From Closterium sp. NIES-65 (Eukaryota > Streptophyta > Zygnematophyceae > Desmidiales > Closteriaceae), in assembly GCA_948144175.1 (NCBI GenBank), contig CANXME010002324.1, positions 186,001 through 250,000 of the forward strand: DNA of 64,000 bases, read 5' to 3'. The notes beneath the pieces are model-generated. The model worked only from the letters and a program-made list of their open reading frames with translations, ran no database searches and was not told the origin of the DNA. Positions 34,844 to 44,216 of the stretch are shown one piece after another (position 1 is the stretch's first letter; each line of letters opens with the position of its first letter). A program made the translations under genes and the position numbers.

Positions 34844-34867
34844 TCTCGCTCTCTCTCTCCCTCTCCG

Positions 34868-34899
<32 letters not shown>

Positions 34900-34959
34900 G
34901 CTCTCTCTCTCTCTCTCACTCTCTCTCGCTCTCTCTCTATCTCTCTCGCCCTCCCTTGT

Positions 34960-35034
<75 letters not shown>

Positions 35035-35090
35035 CTCTCTCTCTCTCTATCTCGCTCTCCCTCCCTCTCCCTCGCTCTCTCTCTCTCTCA

Positions 35091-35187
<97 letters not shown>

Positions 35188-35344
35188 TCTTCTTTGTTCT
35201 TCTCTCGGTCCTTGCTTTGTCTTGCACTGCTGGCCAGTTCCTCCTCCGTGGCTGCCTTCCTCAAGAGGGGGCTGATGTTTTATTTGTTGTGCCATTTGTC
35301 TTCTCGTTTCATGTTGGCTCCCTTTCTCTCTCTCTCCATTGTTC

Positions 35345-35376
<32 letters not shown>
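34596..35376. repeat. Poly(T) tracts and long (CT)n microsatellite
   Basis: T31 at 34596-34626, T24 at 34668-34691, an imperfect (CT)n run at about 34769-35195 and T31 at 35346-35376. Seen from the minus strand these are A-tracts and (GA)n. The Ser/Leu and Arg/Glu frames through it are repeat artefacts. It lies between gag and RT of the PAT-like element. Confidence 0.9.
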
Positions 35377-35576
35377 CAATAACAACAATCTTTTATTAAT
35401 CCACACAAAGGCATACAAGCCAAGCCTACACCATAACCAGCCCCTACGGCTGGCATCTTGCCCTGGCCCCCATGGCCTATCCTACTCCCCAAGGCTCCTA
35501 ACCAGCCTACGCACCACCGGTGCATCCACCTACGCCCCCCGGCATAGTGGCAAGGGGCGCCGCCCCATGGGTCCTC

Positions 35577-36375
35577 TCACACCACGGGTGCGGGACCTTG
35601 TGCGCCACGCCCTCCCATAGGGCAATTATTTGCCATATGGCCGGGCTGGCCGCAACGGAAACACACCCCCTTGAAGCGGGGCTCGTGGCAGCCCGCGGGT
35701 GGCATGCCTTTGCTTTCCGGTTCACCGTCTCGAGGGGGAAGGCGGCCTCCGCGGGCGAAGCCGGTACGTGCACGCTTGAGGGCCGCCACGTCGGCTAACG
35801 CGAGCTTGTAAGAGCGGGATGTGAGCACGCTCTTGGCTTGGTACAGCTGGAACCGATCCGCCGCTTCGAAACCAGCCTCATCCGCCACCAAGAGCACCTC
35901 GAAGCGTTTGTTGATCAACGTGTCGATTTGCTCCACGTTGGAGAGCGCGCCCTCGACGTCGCCGTTTTGGAGCTTGAACTCGACGTGCCTCAGGTGAGCT
36001 TGAATTGCAGAGAACACCTCCGCCTGGTCACGCACTCCCTTGCGCATGAAGGTAGTAGCTGCGGGTGAAGGGTTGAGGGGGGGAAGGGGAGGTGCGGGTG
36101 CGAGAATGCGACGACGGGCAAGGTTGTCGGGGGCCTCACCGTCTTCATTTTCTGAGTCGTCGCTGTCGTCGGGGATACGGGCTTGGGTTGGTGCCGGAGC
36201 TGGGGCGGGAGCAGGAGCAGCGTTGTTGGTGCGAGCGATTTTGGTGGAGCGGGGAGCCGCGACAGGTTCCTTCTGCTTTTCGATTTTAGCTGACGCAGAA
36301 ATTTCTTCAGCTGATGTAGCTGCAGTCAACGGTGCGTGCTGCTGCAATAACGAGAGCAGCGTCTGTAGTTGCTGC
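35577..36375 (-). pseudogene. Gag C-terminal half of the PAT-like element with CCHC zinc knuckle
   Basis: About 257 codons ending at 35577. A Pro/Ala-rich and acidic stretch is followed by a helical region (FMRKGVRDQAEVFSAIQAHL) and one zinc knuckle CFRCGQPGHMANNC (C-x2-C-x4-H-x4-C) near 35640, a nucleic-acid binding motif of Gag proteins. It is continuous with the N-terminal half beyond e5, whose target duplication GCTGC is at 36371-36375. On the minus strand about 200 nt of non-coding sequence with AATAAA and then an A31 tract follow the stop. Confidence 0.75.
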
Positions 36376-36504
36376 TGACAAAATTAGAAGAAAGAAAGAG
36401 GATTGAACTAGCAGAAATGGGGATACAAATAGCAAACCCTAGAAGGGTTGTACTCGCTATAGAGCACCCCACTACAGGCTAGAACATAAGATAATATTCT
36501 GACA
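36376..36504 (-). repeat. 3' LTR of e5
   Basis: 129 bp; TGTCAGAATATT...TTTTGTCA on the minus strand. It carries the family core GCCTGTAGTGGGGTG. Confidence 0.93.
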
Positions 36505-37199
36505 CACCCCCATAGCCAAAGTGGGGTGTAATCAGCAGAGCAGGCAAAGCAGTACAAGCTCAGGGTGGATCACAATGTCACCACACAATCTGAGCACAAG
36601 TTCAAGAAGAAATAGTTTAGAGTTCACAATTATGAGCAAAGCAAGTGGTAGTCACAACGGGCAAGTGAGGAGGAGGAGAGAGAGTGAGGGGAGAGGAGAT
36701 AGGAGGCGACGGCTGAAGCTGCAGACACACGGGTAACAGGAGGCAGACTGGCACAGCGGCTACCGGACTAAGCGCCCGGACTACAGGAGTAACAGGCCCC
36801 GCGGCTAAAGTAGCGGCAGACGAGCAACGGACCCACAGGCGGCTGGCGTAGAAGTCTAGCTCACTGGGCTACCGGGACAGCGCCCCGGACTACAGGTGCT
36901 GCGGACAACAGTACGGCAACCTCCATGCAGCTTCCCCAAACAGTCCCACCCCCCCGACACGCACCCGCTGCTACACCGCTAGCTCCACTCCCACGCACCC
37001 CCCTTAAACCCTAAACCCCAGTCTCCCACACAACCACCCCCCTCAGCGACAGCTGCAGCAGTGGGAGACGAAGGAGGAGGAGGAGCAAAGGGAGGAAGGC
37101 ACACCGGCCACCCCCATACCCGACACCCCACCGCGGCCCCCGAAGGAGCCGCGACGGGCGACGGGAAAAGGGGGGGGGGAAGGCGGGGACGGGGCCGGG

Positions 37200-37470
37200 G
37201 CCGCGACGGGTAGGGCGACGGGCCGCATGTAGTGCGGCGGTAGGGCCGCAGGTAGGGCGGCTGGTGGGCCGCAGGTAGGGCGGCGAGTGGCCGCAGGTAG
37301 GGCGGCTCGCGGGTCGCAGGTAGGGCGGCGGGTGGGCCGCGAAGGTAGGGCGACGGGTGGCCGCAGGTAGGGCGGCGGGTGGGCCGCGAAGGTAGGGCGG
37401 CGGGTGGCCGCGAAGGTAGGGCGGCGGGTGGGCCGCGAAGGTAGGGCGGCGGGCGGCCGCGACGGGTCGG
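37200..37470 (-). repeat. GC-rich leader minisatellite of e5
   Basis: About ten degenerate units of roughly 24 bp, plus-strand form GGTAGGGCGGCGGGTGGCCG. It occupies the same place as the leader repeats of the autonomous Copia elements. Confidence 0.8.
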
Positions 37471-37548
37471 GCAGCGGGGCCGCGACGGGTCCCCGTCGCC
37501 CGTCGCGGCGCCTCCAGAGGGCGACGCGACGAACGACGGGGCAGACGC

Positions 37549-37690
37549 CCGCCGCGCTCCTCGGGGCGCACAGCGGGCAGGGAACCGCCGCGCGCCTCGG
37601 GGCGCACGGCGGGCAGAAAACCGCCGCGCGCCTCGGGGCGCATGGCGGGCAGAAAACCGCCGCGCGCCTCGGGGCGCACGGCGGGAAGGA
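37549..37690 (-). repeat. Four 36-bp tandem copies of the leader hairpin in e5
   Basis: Each unit contains GCGCCCCGAGGCGCGC (minus strand), the same stem-loop found once in the leaders of e1-e4, followed by a GGCGG(T/C)T...CTGCCCGCC segment that can pair on itself. In e5 the hairpin is amplified about fourfold. Confidence 0.8.
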
Positions 37691-37763
37691 AAAGTAGCAG
37701 CGGAAGCGAGGTGGTAACCCACCCACAGGATCGATCCAAGGGGATCGACCTGCTCTGATAGCA

Positions 37764-37892
37764 TGACAAAATTAGAAGAAAGAAAGAGGATTGAACTAGC
37801 AGAAATGGGGATACAAATAGCAAACCCTAGAAGGGTTGTACTCGCTATAGAGCACCCCACTACAGGCTAGAACATAAGATAATATTCTGACA
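37764..37892 (-). repeat. 5' LTR of e5 and primer site
   Basis: 129-bp LTR; the primer-binding site lies on its left side in plus coordinates (TATCAGAGC on the minus strand at about 37752-37760). Confidence 0.93.
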
Positions 37893-38460
37893 GCTGCGCG
37901 GTCAAAGGGGTGGGGGCGGCGTTGACCGGGGTGACGTCAGCGGAGGGTGCCGCGCGCTGGCGTTTCTGGGTCGTGGGCCCGGATGGACCCGCGTCAGCGC
38001 CGGTCAAGACGACCGCCGCGTCAGCGGCGGTCGTCGTCTTCTGCGCAGCACGCGCGTGCCTGCCAGGCACGCGCTCTTCAGCAGCAGCCACGCGCGACTG
38101 TACAACAGTCGCGCGTTCCTCAGGGGGGGTCCGAAGGGTGCCTCCGAGCAGGAGGTCGACCGCCGAGGGTCCCTCGCTTGAAATTTCCTCGGCGGGACGT
38201 TTTCCGCCGCGACGATCCGTTGTCACGGCCGGAGTCGAGGTTTCCGCCGCGTTACCGGGGCTAGAATTATTCGAATTGTCGCGGTTAAGTGCCGGGTTGA
38301 CCGGAGCCATCGTTGCGAGGTTGCGCTTAAGGATGTCGTTAAGGAGCGTTGACGGGGCAGTGAAACGCGGAAGCGACTGAGTCTTCGCCAGTGTGGACGA
38401 GAACGAAATTAGAACTACAATTTTGAAAATGAAAACGTGGGTGGGGACGAATGTCCCCAC
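37893..38460 (-). pseudogene. Gag N-terminal half of the PAT-like element
   Basis: Open frame from repeat A1 to the e5 breakpoint. The first ATG is at 38460 inside A1; a more likely start is the MAPVNPAL codon near 38310. It is low in recognisable motifs, with Ser/Thr/Ala-rich content and basic segments (RRGGKRPAEE, TQKRQRAA), one of which resembles a nuclear localisation signal. It continues into the C-terminal half with the zinc knuckle once e5 is removed. It is probably Gag by position and continuity only. Confidence 0.65.
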
Positions 38461-38592
38461 GTCCCTCTTTTGTAGGCAAAAGAGGGTGAGTAGCGCTTCG
38501 GCGCTACCTTTGCTGTGTTGGCCACGTACCCCTTTTCACAATACAAAATTTTAGAAAGTGTTACATTTCATTACACTTTCAAAAATTATCAT
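38405..38592 (-). repeat. Repeat A1 of the PAT-like element
   Basis: 188 bp, matching A2 at 10560-10747 and marking the 5' end of the element. It has the same three perfect hairpins at 38441-38460, 38463-38486 and 38490-38507. A partial tandem copy of its outer edge (TTAGAAAGTTTTACATTTC) extends to about 38634. Confidence 0.92.
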
Positions 38593-40416
38593 TTTTAGAA
38601 AGTTTTACATTTCATTACACTTTCAAAAAAATTCATTTCTGTATTTACGAACCCTTGCCATACTAAACTCGGGCTTTAAATGCTTCTGCAATTACATCAT
38701 GTCTACCTAGGATTTTAGCCTTGAAAAGATCCTAAGGGCTTTTCTCAGCCCAACACCAACTAGAAGGGGGGGATAACTATTTTAGATGCTGGCTCTAATG
38801 TTCCAACATTGAGACATCATTCCAAGTTTCCAGGTTGAAGACACTTCAGATCAGAACAAACCACATTTCTGAATGGACTGTGCAGTGTGCTGTTTTCTAT
38901 CCACAGCCATGAAAGACTGCGGAGGGGAGCAGAAGAGTGAAGACGTGGAGAAGAGGGAGGAGGAAGGAAGTGATCAATGTAATGAGAGGACACGGGAGTA
39001 AGGAGACGGGTGGAGGGAGGGGAAGGAAGGAGGGAAGAATAAAGGAAGAACGGAAGGAAGCATAAAGGCAGGGAAAGAGGAACGGATCGAGGGTTGGCCG
39101 GAGTGAATGTGGGAGGGAGGGAAGGGAGAGAGAAGGGGAAGGAGGAGAGATGGCCTAGGAGGAAGAAAAGGAGGAAGAACGGGAGGGGAGCGGGGGGAAG
39201 GAAAGGGAGGGAGGGAGGGAGGGAGGGAGGGAGGGAGGGAGGGAGGGAGGGAGGGAGGGAGGGAGGGAGGGAGGGAGGGAGGGAGGGAGGGGAGGGAGGG
39301 AGGGGCGAAGGGAGGGAGGCAGGGAGGGAGGGAGGGAGGGAGGGAGGGAGGGAGGGGCGGAGGGAGGGGCGGAGGGAGGGGCGGAGGGAGGGGCGGAGGG
39401 AGGGAGGGAGGGAGGGAGGGAGGGAGGGAGGGAGGGAGGGAGGGAGGGAGGGAGGGAGGGAGGGAGGGAGGGAGGGAGGGAGGGAGGGGAGGGAGGGAGG
39501 GGCGAAGGGAGGGGTGGAGGGAGGGAGGGAGGGAGGGAGGGAGGGAGGGGCGGAGGGAGGGGCGGAGGGAGGGGCGGAGGGAGGGGCGGAGGGAGGGGCG
39601 GAGGGAGGGGCGGAGGGAGGGAGGGAGGGGTGGAGGGAGGGAGGGAGGGAGGGAGGGAGGGAGGGAGGGAGGGAGGGAGGGAGGGAGGGAGGGAGGGAGG
39701 GAGGGAGGGAGGGAGGGAGGGAGGGAGGGAGGGAGAGAGGCGGGGAGGAGGGAGGGAGGGAGGGAGGGAGGGAGGGAGGGAGGGAGGGAGGGAGGGAGGG
39801 AGGGAGGGAGGGAGGGAGGGAGGGAGGGAGGGAGGGAGGGAGGAGGGAGGGAGGAGGGAGGGAGGGAGGGAGGGAGGGAGGGAGGGAGGGAGGGAGGGAG
39901 GGAGGAGGGAGGGAGGGAGGGAGGGAGGGAGGGAGGGAGGGAGGGAGGGAGGGAGGGAGGGAGGGAGGGAGGGAGATGGCATAAATGGGAGATAAGGAGG
40001 TAGAACGGGAGCGGAAAGGGGCAAGCAAGTAAGAAAGGAAAGGAAGAGAGGGAGTGAGGGAGGGAGGGGCAGAGCGAGAGAGGAAACGAGGGATGAATTG
40101 GCGGATCGAGAGAGGGAGCGAGGGAGGGATTGGTGGAGGGACGGAGGAGTGCCAAGAGGGGCAGGAAGAGAGAGCTGGAGGGAGGGAGAGTGGGAGTGTG
40201 AGTGAGTGAGAAGACAGGCGAAAGACAAGCGATATTCCACACAATGAGGTGGAGTTGTTCATAAAGTTTTGAATATACAAGAATGCGGATAGCATGTACT
40301 CGTGTGCAAGCAACAGATGGGGTGATCAGCAGGTCAGCAGTGGGCGCAGGCAGCCTAGGCTAAGGACAGGGCAAGGCATGGGTAGTGGCAGCTGCACGCA
40401 GCAGCGGGAGAAGGCG
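38593..40416. other. Downstream flank of the bHLH gene, dominated by a tetranucleotide repeat
   Basis: Apart from the (GGGA)n tract annotated separately, this region has no recognisable gene. The 38640-39100 part is ordinary sequence grading into purine-rich DNA, and 39980-40400 is the 3' flank of the minus-strand bHLH gene. Confidence 0.5.
39204..39975. repeat. (GGGA)n / (TCCC)n tetranucleotide tract
   Basis: About 770 bp of nearly pure GGGA units with occasional GGGGCGGA, GGGGTGGA and short insertions that recur periodically, for example a run of GGAGGGAGGGGC units near 39350-39400 and 39545-39610. The long Pro/Ser/Leu and Gly/Arg/Glu frames across it are artefacts of repeat phase. The G-rich strand has consecutive G-triplets suited to G-quadruplex formation. 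Confidence 0.97.
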
Positions 40417-42118
40417 CTATTGCGGGGCGTGCTCGCGGGTGCGGGCGGCGTCGGCGAGCTGTTTAGCGAGCACGGCGTTTTGGGTCTCGAGGGCGGCGCA
40501 GCGCATCTGCAGGGAGCGGATGTACACCACAGCGTCGTCCAGCATGGCGGACGTGTCTGTGCGCGCGTCCGTGCGCGGCATCACGTCCTTCAGCCGCTTC
40601 AGCCGCGCCGATATGCGCTCCCGCCGCATGCGCTCCGCCACGCTGCGCGGCTTCGTCGAATGCCTGCCCCGCCCCTTGCCTCCGGCCCCCCCTTTGCCGC
40701 CCTCCCCGTCCGCCTCCTCGTCCCCCCCCTCGTCCAGCCCAAACCCATCGCCGCCGTACAGCTCGTCTCCCCCTCCGCCGCCCTCCATGCCCTCGCCCAT
40801 CCCTGCTGCCGCCCCGCCGCCCTCCTCCATGTGCGCGGCACCCGCTTCCATCCCGCCCTCCTGCCCGTCCCGCGCTGCTCCATCCTGCCCGCCCGCCGAC
40901 GCCACCTCGTAGCCCTGCTCGCCGCTCGACCCTCTCGAGTGCGACCCTCTGCCTGCCGACTCCGCGGATCGCACGCCCCCCTCCCACTCCGCCGCGCGCT
41001 GACCCCAGCGGCAAGGGCGCAGCCCCGCCAAGCGGAGTGGTGGGCAGCGAGCGCACGCGCAGCTGCGCCATGTCGCTCGCGAGCCCCGTGGGGCTCGCGG
41101 CTATGGCGGACAGAACGCGGCTGCCGCCGGGGCTGCGATATCCGTCGGATCGCGGGCTCTTGAGCGCGGGGGACAGCGGCCACCGCGCTGCGCCGCCTGT
41201 CATGCCCGCCTCGGCCTCGCGCTTGCCCGTGCTGAGAGGGGGATTGCCGCCGGTGGCAGCGGCGAGGCGGGAGACGGCGGAGGGGCGCGCGTTGGCCAGC
41301 GAGCTGGAGAGGTCGGGCAGGCCCCGCCGGGAGCGCAGGCTCGACTGCGCGCCGTGAGCGGCGGACCCCAGCAGCGGCACGGGGCGCTCGCCCGCCGTGA
41401 GCTGCGGTCGAGATCGAGCGTTGACTTGCGGCGAGACGGGCGGAAGCGCAGATCGACCGTCCAGGCTGTGGCTCTGGCTCAGGGTGGCGCGGCCGCTTCC
41501 CGGCGGCGCAGAGCCGTTAAATCCACCCACCGTGTGCTCCGCCGCCGCACCCGCCGCGCCTGCTGCGAGGAGCTGCGCTGTGCTGTCCGCAGCCACCTGG
41601 GGCAGCTGTGCTGGCTGCGACTCGAGTGGTGACGACGTGGTGAGCGCGGTAGTGGTGGCGGTGGTGGTGGCGTCGAGCGCGGTGAGCATGGCCTGCAGCG
41701 ACGGCATGTCGAGACCCGCCGACAACAGCTGCAGCAGCAAATCCCGCGACACGCCCGACGACGCCACGTCACCGACGTCCATGCCCACAGCGCCGCAACC
41801 AGCGGCCCCGCCAAACTCATTCGTCGCAGCAGCGTTGACGGGCGGAGCGACTAGCTGTGACGCTTCGGGGAACCAGAGCCCATCGCGAGCCCCAAGCGGC
41901 CACGCGGGCTCGCCTGGCAGCGTCGCGAAGTCCATGGCGCCCGCAGGCAGTTGCGAGAGGTCCGCCGCAATCGGAGGTAAGAATACTGCGGCGTCACCGC
42001 GTCCTGCTGCGCACTGGTCCGCCCTGAAAGACGGCTCTATACCTGCATTGAGCGGAACCCTAAACTGGTCTTCCTGCGCCTGCTGAAGCTGGGAGAAGTC
42101 CGATGGCTGGAACTGCAT
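40417..42118 (-). CDS. bHLH transcription factor, AKS/FBH-like, apparent frameshift in the middle
   Basis: Nuclear DNA-binding protein. The C-terminal frame (40417 to about 40980) has the basic region KPRSVAERMRRERISARLKR followed by helix-loop-helix to DTSAMLDDAVVYIRSLQ and a leucine-containing tail. The TDTSAMLDDAVVYI segment and the short C-terminus resemble the FBH/AKS (subfamily IX) proteins rather than LRL/UNE12. The N-terminal frame from ATG 42118 (MQFQPSDFSQ) runs about 370 codons, Ser/Ala-rich, with a possible short helix (LLLQLLSAGLDMPSLQ). The two frames join near a C6 run (plus strand) at 40976-40981 where one base is gained or lost. Either this is a sequencing or assembly slip, or the gene is broken. 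No short intron with good sites explains it. Divergent from the AHL gene. Confidence 0.8.
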
Positions 42119-43084
42119 GACGTCTCACCGAAGCGGGAGCTCGCTATATCTACTACGTGTCCTGAACAAAGAATTGCTTCCAAACAAATGCCCTTCTAGA
42201 CAGGACATGTCCGAGGTGTTTCGAGTTGAGGGTAGGTAACACCAACCATCCATCAAGAAAGCTTCCCTGCTGAGTGACAACCGTTCTGAGGGGGTAGGGA
42301 GACAACTCTCCTCTCGCCCAGTTCTGCCTTGGTGGTGGTTGTTCCCTGCTGGCCAGCGTTGACTCGCGCCCGCCCACCCCACCGCCCATCCGTCGTCCTC
42401 TCGGTCCCCCGCGCCCCCAGCCAAACCAATTCGCTCGCTTTCAGTTGGTCTGGCTGGAGGGCTCAATCTGTGCTGGCAGGTTTGGTTTGGCCGTAGCAGT
42501 GCACCCTGCCTTCGACCCTTCCTGGTTTTGAGGGCTGGCTGCCGCTCAGGCTCTGGTGGTGGGGCCGGGGCAGGCGATTTGTATTTCAGATATGGCGGTT
42601 TTTCCCGCTATATGAGATTCCCACCCTGCAAAACCGGGGTCTGGAAAATGAGCCGCGGTGTCATCACATGTATCCCAGCAGGTCCCGCTTCAGTTTCAAA
42701 TTCAAGTCCTGGTCCTGGTGATGGCATCCTCCTTGACGTGTTTGGATGTGTAAGTGTCGAGAACTCTGACAAAACCTTGGATGTGAATGCTGTCTGAAAT
42801 ATCCGCAGGGCGGTTCAGATTTCCCCTTCTGGGAATCTGCAAACACCAATCTAAAACATTTCGTAAAATACTACTTAACTGACGAACCTTAGCACGGCGA
42901 GCTTCACAAGTACAGGTCCGGGTGTGAAACCTACCACAATTCCCTTAAACAAGCGAACCGCCAATAGGGGAACTATTCCTGACCTGCTGATTTAGCAGGG
43001 TGAGCCTGAGTGAACTCGGATCTGGAAGAATCCTCATCAGAACCTATGCCGAGAAATTATATAATAAATCATCATTATGCCCGT
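42119..43084. other. 5' flank of the bHLH gene
   Basis: Nearly 1 kb upstream of the minus-strand bHLH start. It changes from GC-rich near the gene to AT-rich towards the foldback element. No gene, RNA or motif recognised with confidence. Confidence 0.4.
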
Positions 43085-43826
43085 TTTATCACGTTTGGTC
43101 ACAGGGGCATTACAAACAGTCATAGTACAGTAGATGTTTATCGCAGGTGATCACAGTGCTATCACGGATGGTCACACCTCCCCCCTAAAAGCTATCACGT
43201 TTGGTCACTCGATGAAACGTTTAAAATTAATTTGAAACCACGAAAGAAACAGTAGAATTTTGGGGGAATCCCAATCTTGATTGCTTGTTACCTCGCGCAT
43301 TATTCTAGCCCTGAATTTTAGGGAAAAGAATAAAAAATTAAACCCCGATTGGATGGCACTTCTTCGCGAGGCATCAACCCTAAACACTATGCGACAAGGT
43401 GTTTAGGGCTGATGCTTCCGAATTATATCCCATCCGAACAATTTTCGTTTTTGTATTGGGAACAAAATTAACCTTAGAGTTTCACCCGTCAAAAAGTGAT
43501 ATTTTTAGGGACATTACGCATCGATCGAGCAGTGGACATTCGTATAGTAAAGAAGAAATTGCAGATGTTTTTAACGAGTTACCGAAAGTCGTCGCGAAAT
43601 TTTGTCGTGATAATACGGACAAAAAAGGCGCGCGCGATAAAATTTCTCCTGAATCCCTACAGTGACTCGAGTAGCTACAATTCTCGATTGGGCGTTTCAT
43701 CTGTGACCAAACGTGATAGAATTACGGGGCAGGGTGTGACTATCCGTGATAGCACTATGATCACACGCGATGGTTAGGAGGTGTACTGTGACTGTTTGTG
43801 ATACCCCCGTGACTAAATGTGATAAA
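43085..43826. mobile_element. Foldback/MITE-like element with long terminal inverted repeats
   Basis: 742 bp with imperfect inverted ends of about 124 bp (43085-43208 against 43702-43826), outermost TTTATCACGTTTGGTCAC versus its diverged complement. Each arm contains several copies of a TATCACG..GGTCAC word in both orientations. The interior is AT-rich and has a second inverted pair around 43370-43425 (CATCAACCCTAAACAC opposite GTGTTTAGGGCTGATG). No transposase is encoded, and I could not settle a target duplication. Non-autonomous DNA transposon is inferred from structure. Confidence 0.75.
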
Positions 43827-44216
43827 CTACGCCTAATTGTGACTACCCATGTAGTTTCTTATTACAGTGTTTCGTTTGTAGCTGCTCTGATAGCGTTTGC
43901 GACTCTCCGTTGTATGTACATCCGTGATTTTATTACGAAGACTTGTGAGACCCCTTAGCCCACCAGAATAAAATACGTTTGGAATCCATGGAGGCAGGAA
44001 ACAATAATACAGCAAACATTGTTAGAGTGTGGCGTCACTGATTTCCAAGGTTCGGAACGCGGCTTGTCAGTAATAGCGTGGTGGTAGAGGTTCGGACATG
44101 GCCTAGACTGTTCAAGTAGTGCAGACGAGGTGCAAGGCATTGGCAGGACAGCAGTAAGCTCAGTTGGTTGTCGCGTGTGATTCTAACGGGATTTAGCCCG
44201 CCATTCGGTGAACTGC
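43827..44216. other. 5' flank of the AHL gene
   Basis: Ordinary sequence between the foldback element and the AHL start, with no gene recognised. It should include the AHL promoter and leader. Confidence 0.4.

Larger units (their letters stand above)
36376..37892 (-). mobile_element. Non-autonomous short-LTR element e5
   Basis: LTRs 36376-36504 and 37764-37892 (129 bp, no difference seen) with target duplication GCTGC at 36371-36375 and 37893-37897. On the minus strand the 5' LTR is followed by TGCTATCAGAGCAGG, a variant of the tRNA-iMet primer site used by e1. There is no gag or pol; the 1.26-kb interior holds a 36-bp tandem repeat, a GC-rich minisatellite and a 3' segment resembling the Copia 3' regions (GGTGACATTGTGATCCACC, minus strand). 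I infer it moves with proteins of the autonomous e1-type family. The apparent identity of the LTRs makes it one of the youngest insertions here. Confidence 0.9.
10437..38592 (-). mobile_element. PAT/Ngaro-like DIRS-order retrotransposon, split by four later insertions
   Basis: Tyrosine-recombinase retrotransposon read right to left: repeat A1, gag, RT-RNase H, YR, then B1-A2-B2. The split direct repeats (A1 and A2, 188 bp, one mismatch; B1 and B2, 56 bp, identical) are the hallmark of PAT-like and Ngaro elements, including kangaroo and TOC elements of green algae. There are no LTRs and no integrase. Four later elements sit inside: e1 12394-19743, e2 20677-27621, e3 28021-34325 and e5 36376-37892, each flanked by a 5-bp duplication. 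Subtracting them leaves about 6 kb, the usual size. The frame across each RT breakpoint rejoins without a stop, so the element was probably coding-competent when first hit. A low-complexity block at 34596-35376 between gag and RT may be a further insertion. Confidence 0.9.

Noticed and set aside
34725..35418. Ser-Leu and Arg-Glu rich frames
   Set aside because: Produced by the (CT)n microsatellite and poly(T) tracts.
37404..37697. Gly/Arg-rich frame with repeated LGAHGGQKTAAR units
   Set aside because: Translation of the 36-bp leader repeat of e5 on the strand opposite to the element.
38817..40313. Long frames of Pro-Ser-Leu or Gly-Arg-Glu repeats
   Set aside because: They are translations of the (GGGA)n/(TCCC)n tract in different registers and appear on both strands; no non-repeat domain is attached.
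43399..43665. Small frame inside the foldback element
   Set aside because: 88 codons without a recognisable domain or transposase motif, within AT-rich non-autonomous element DNA.
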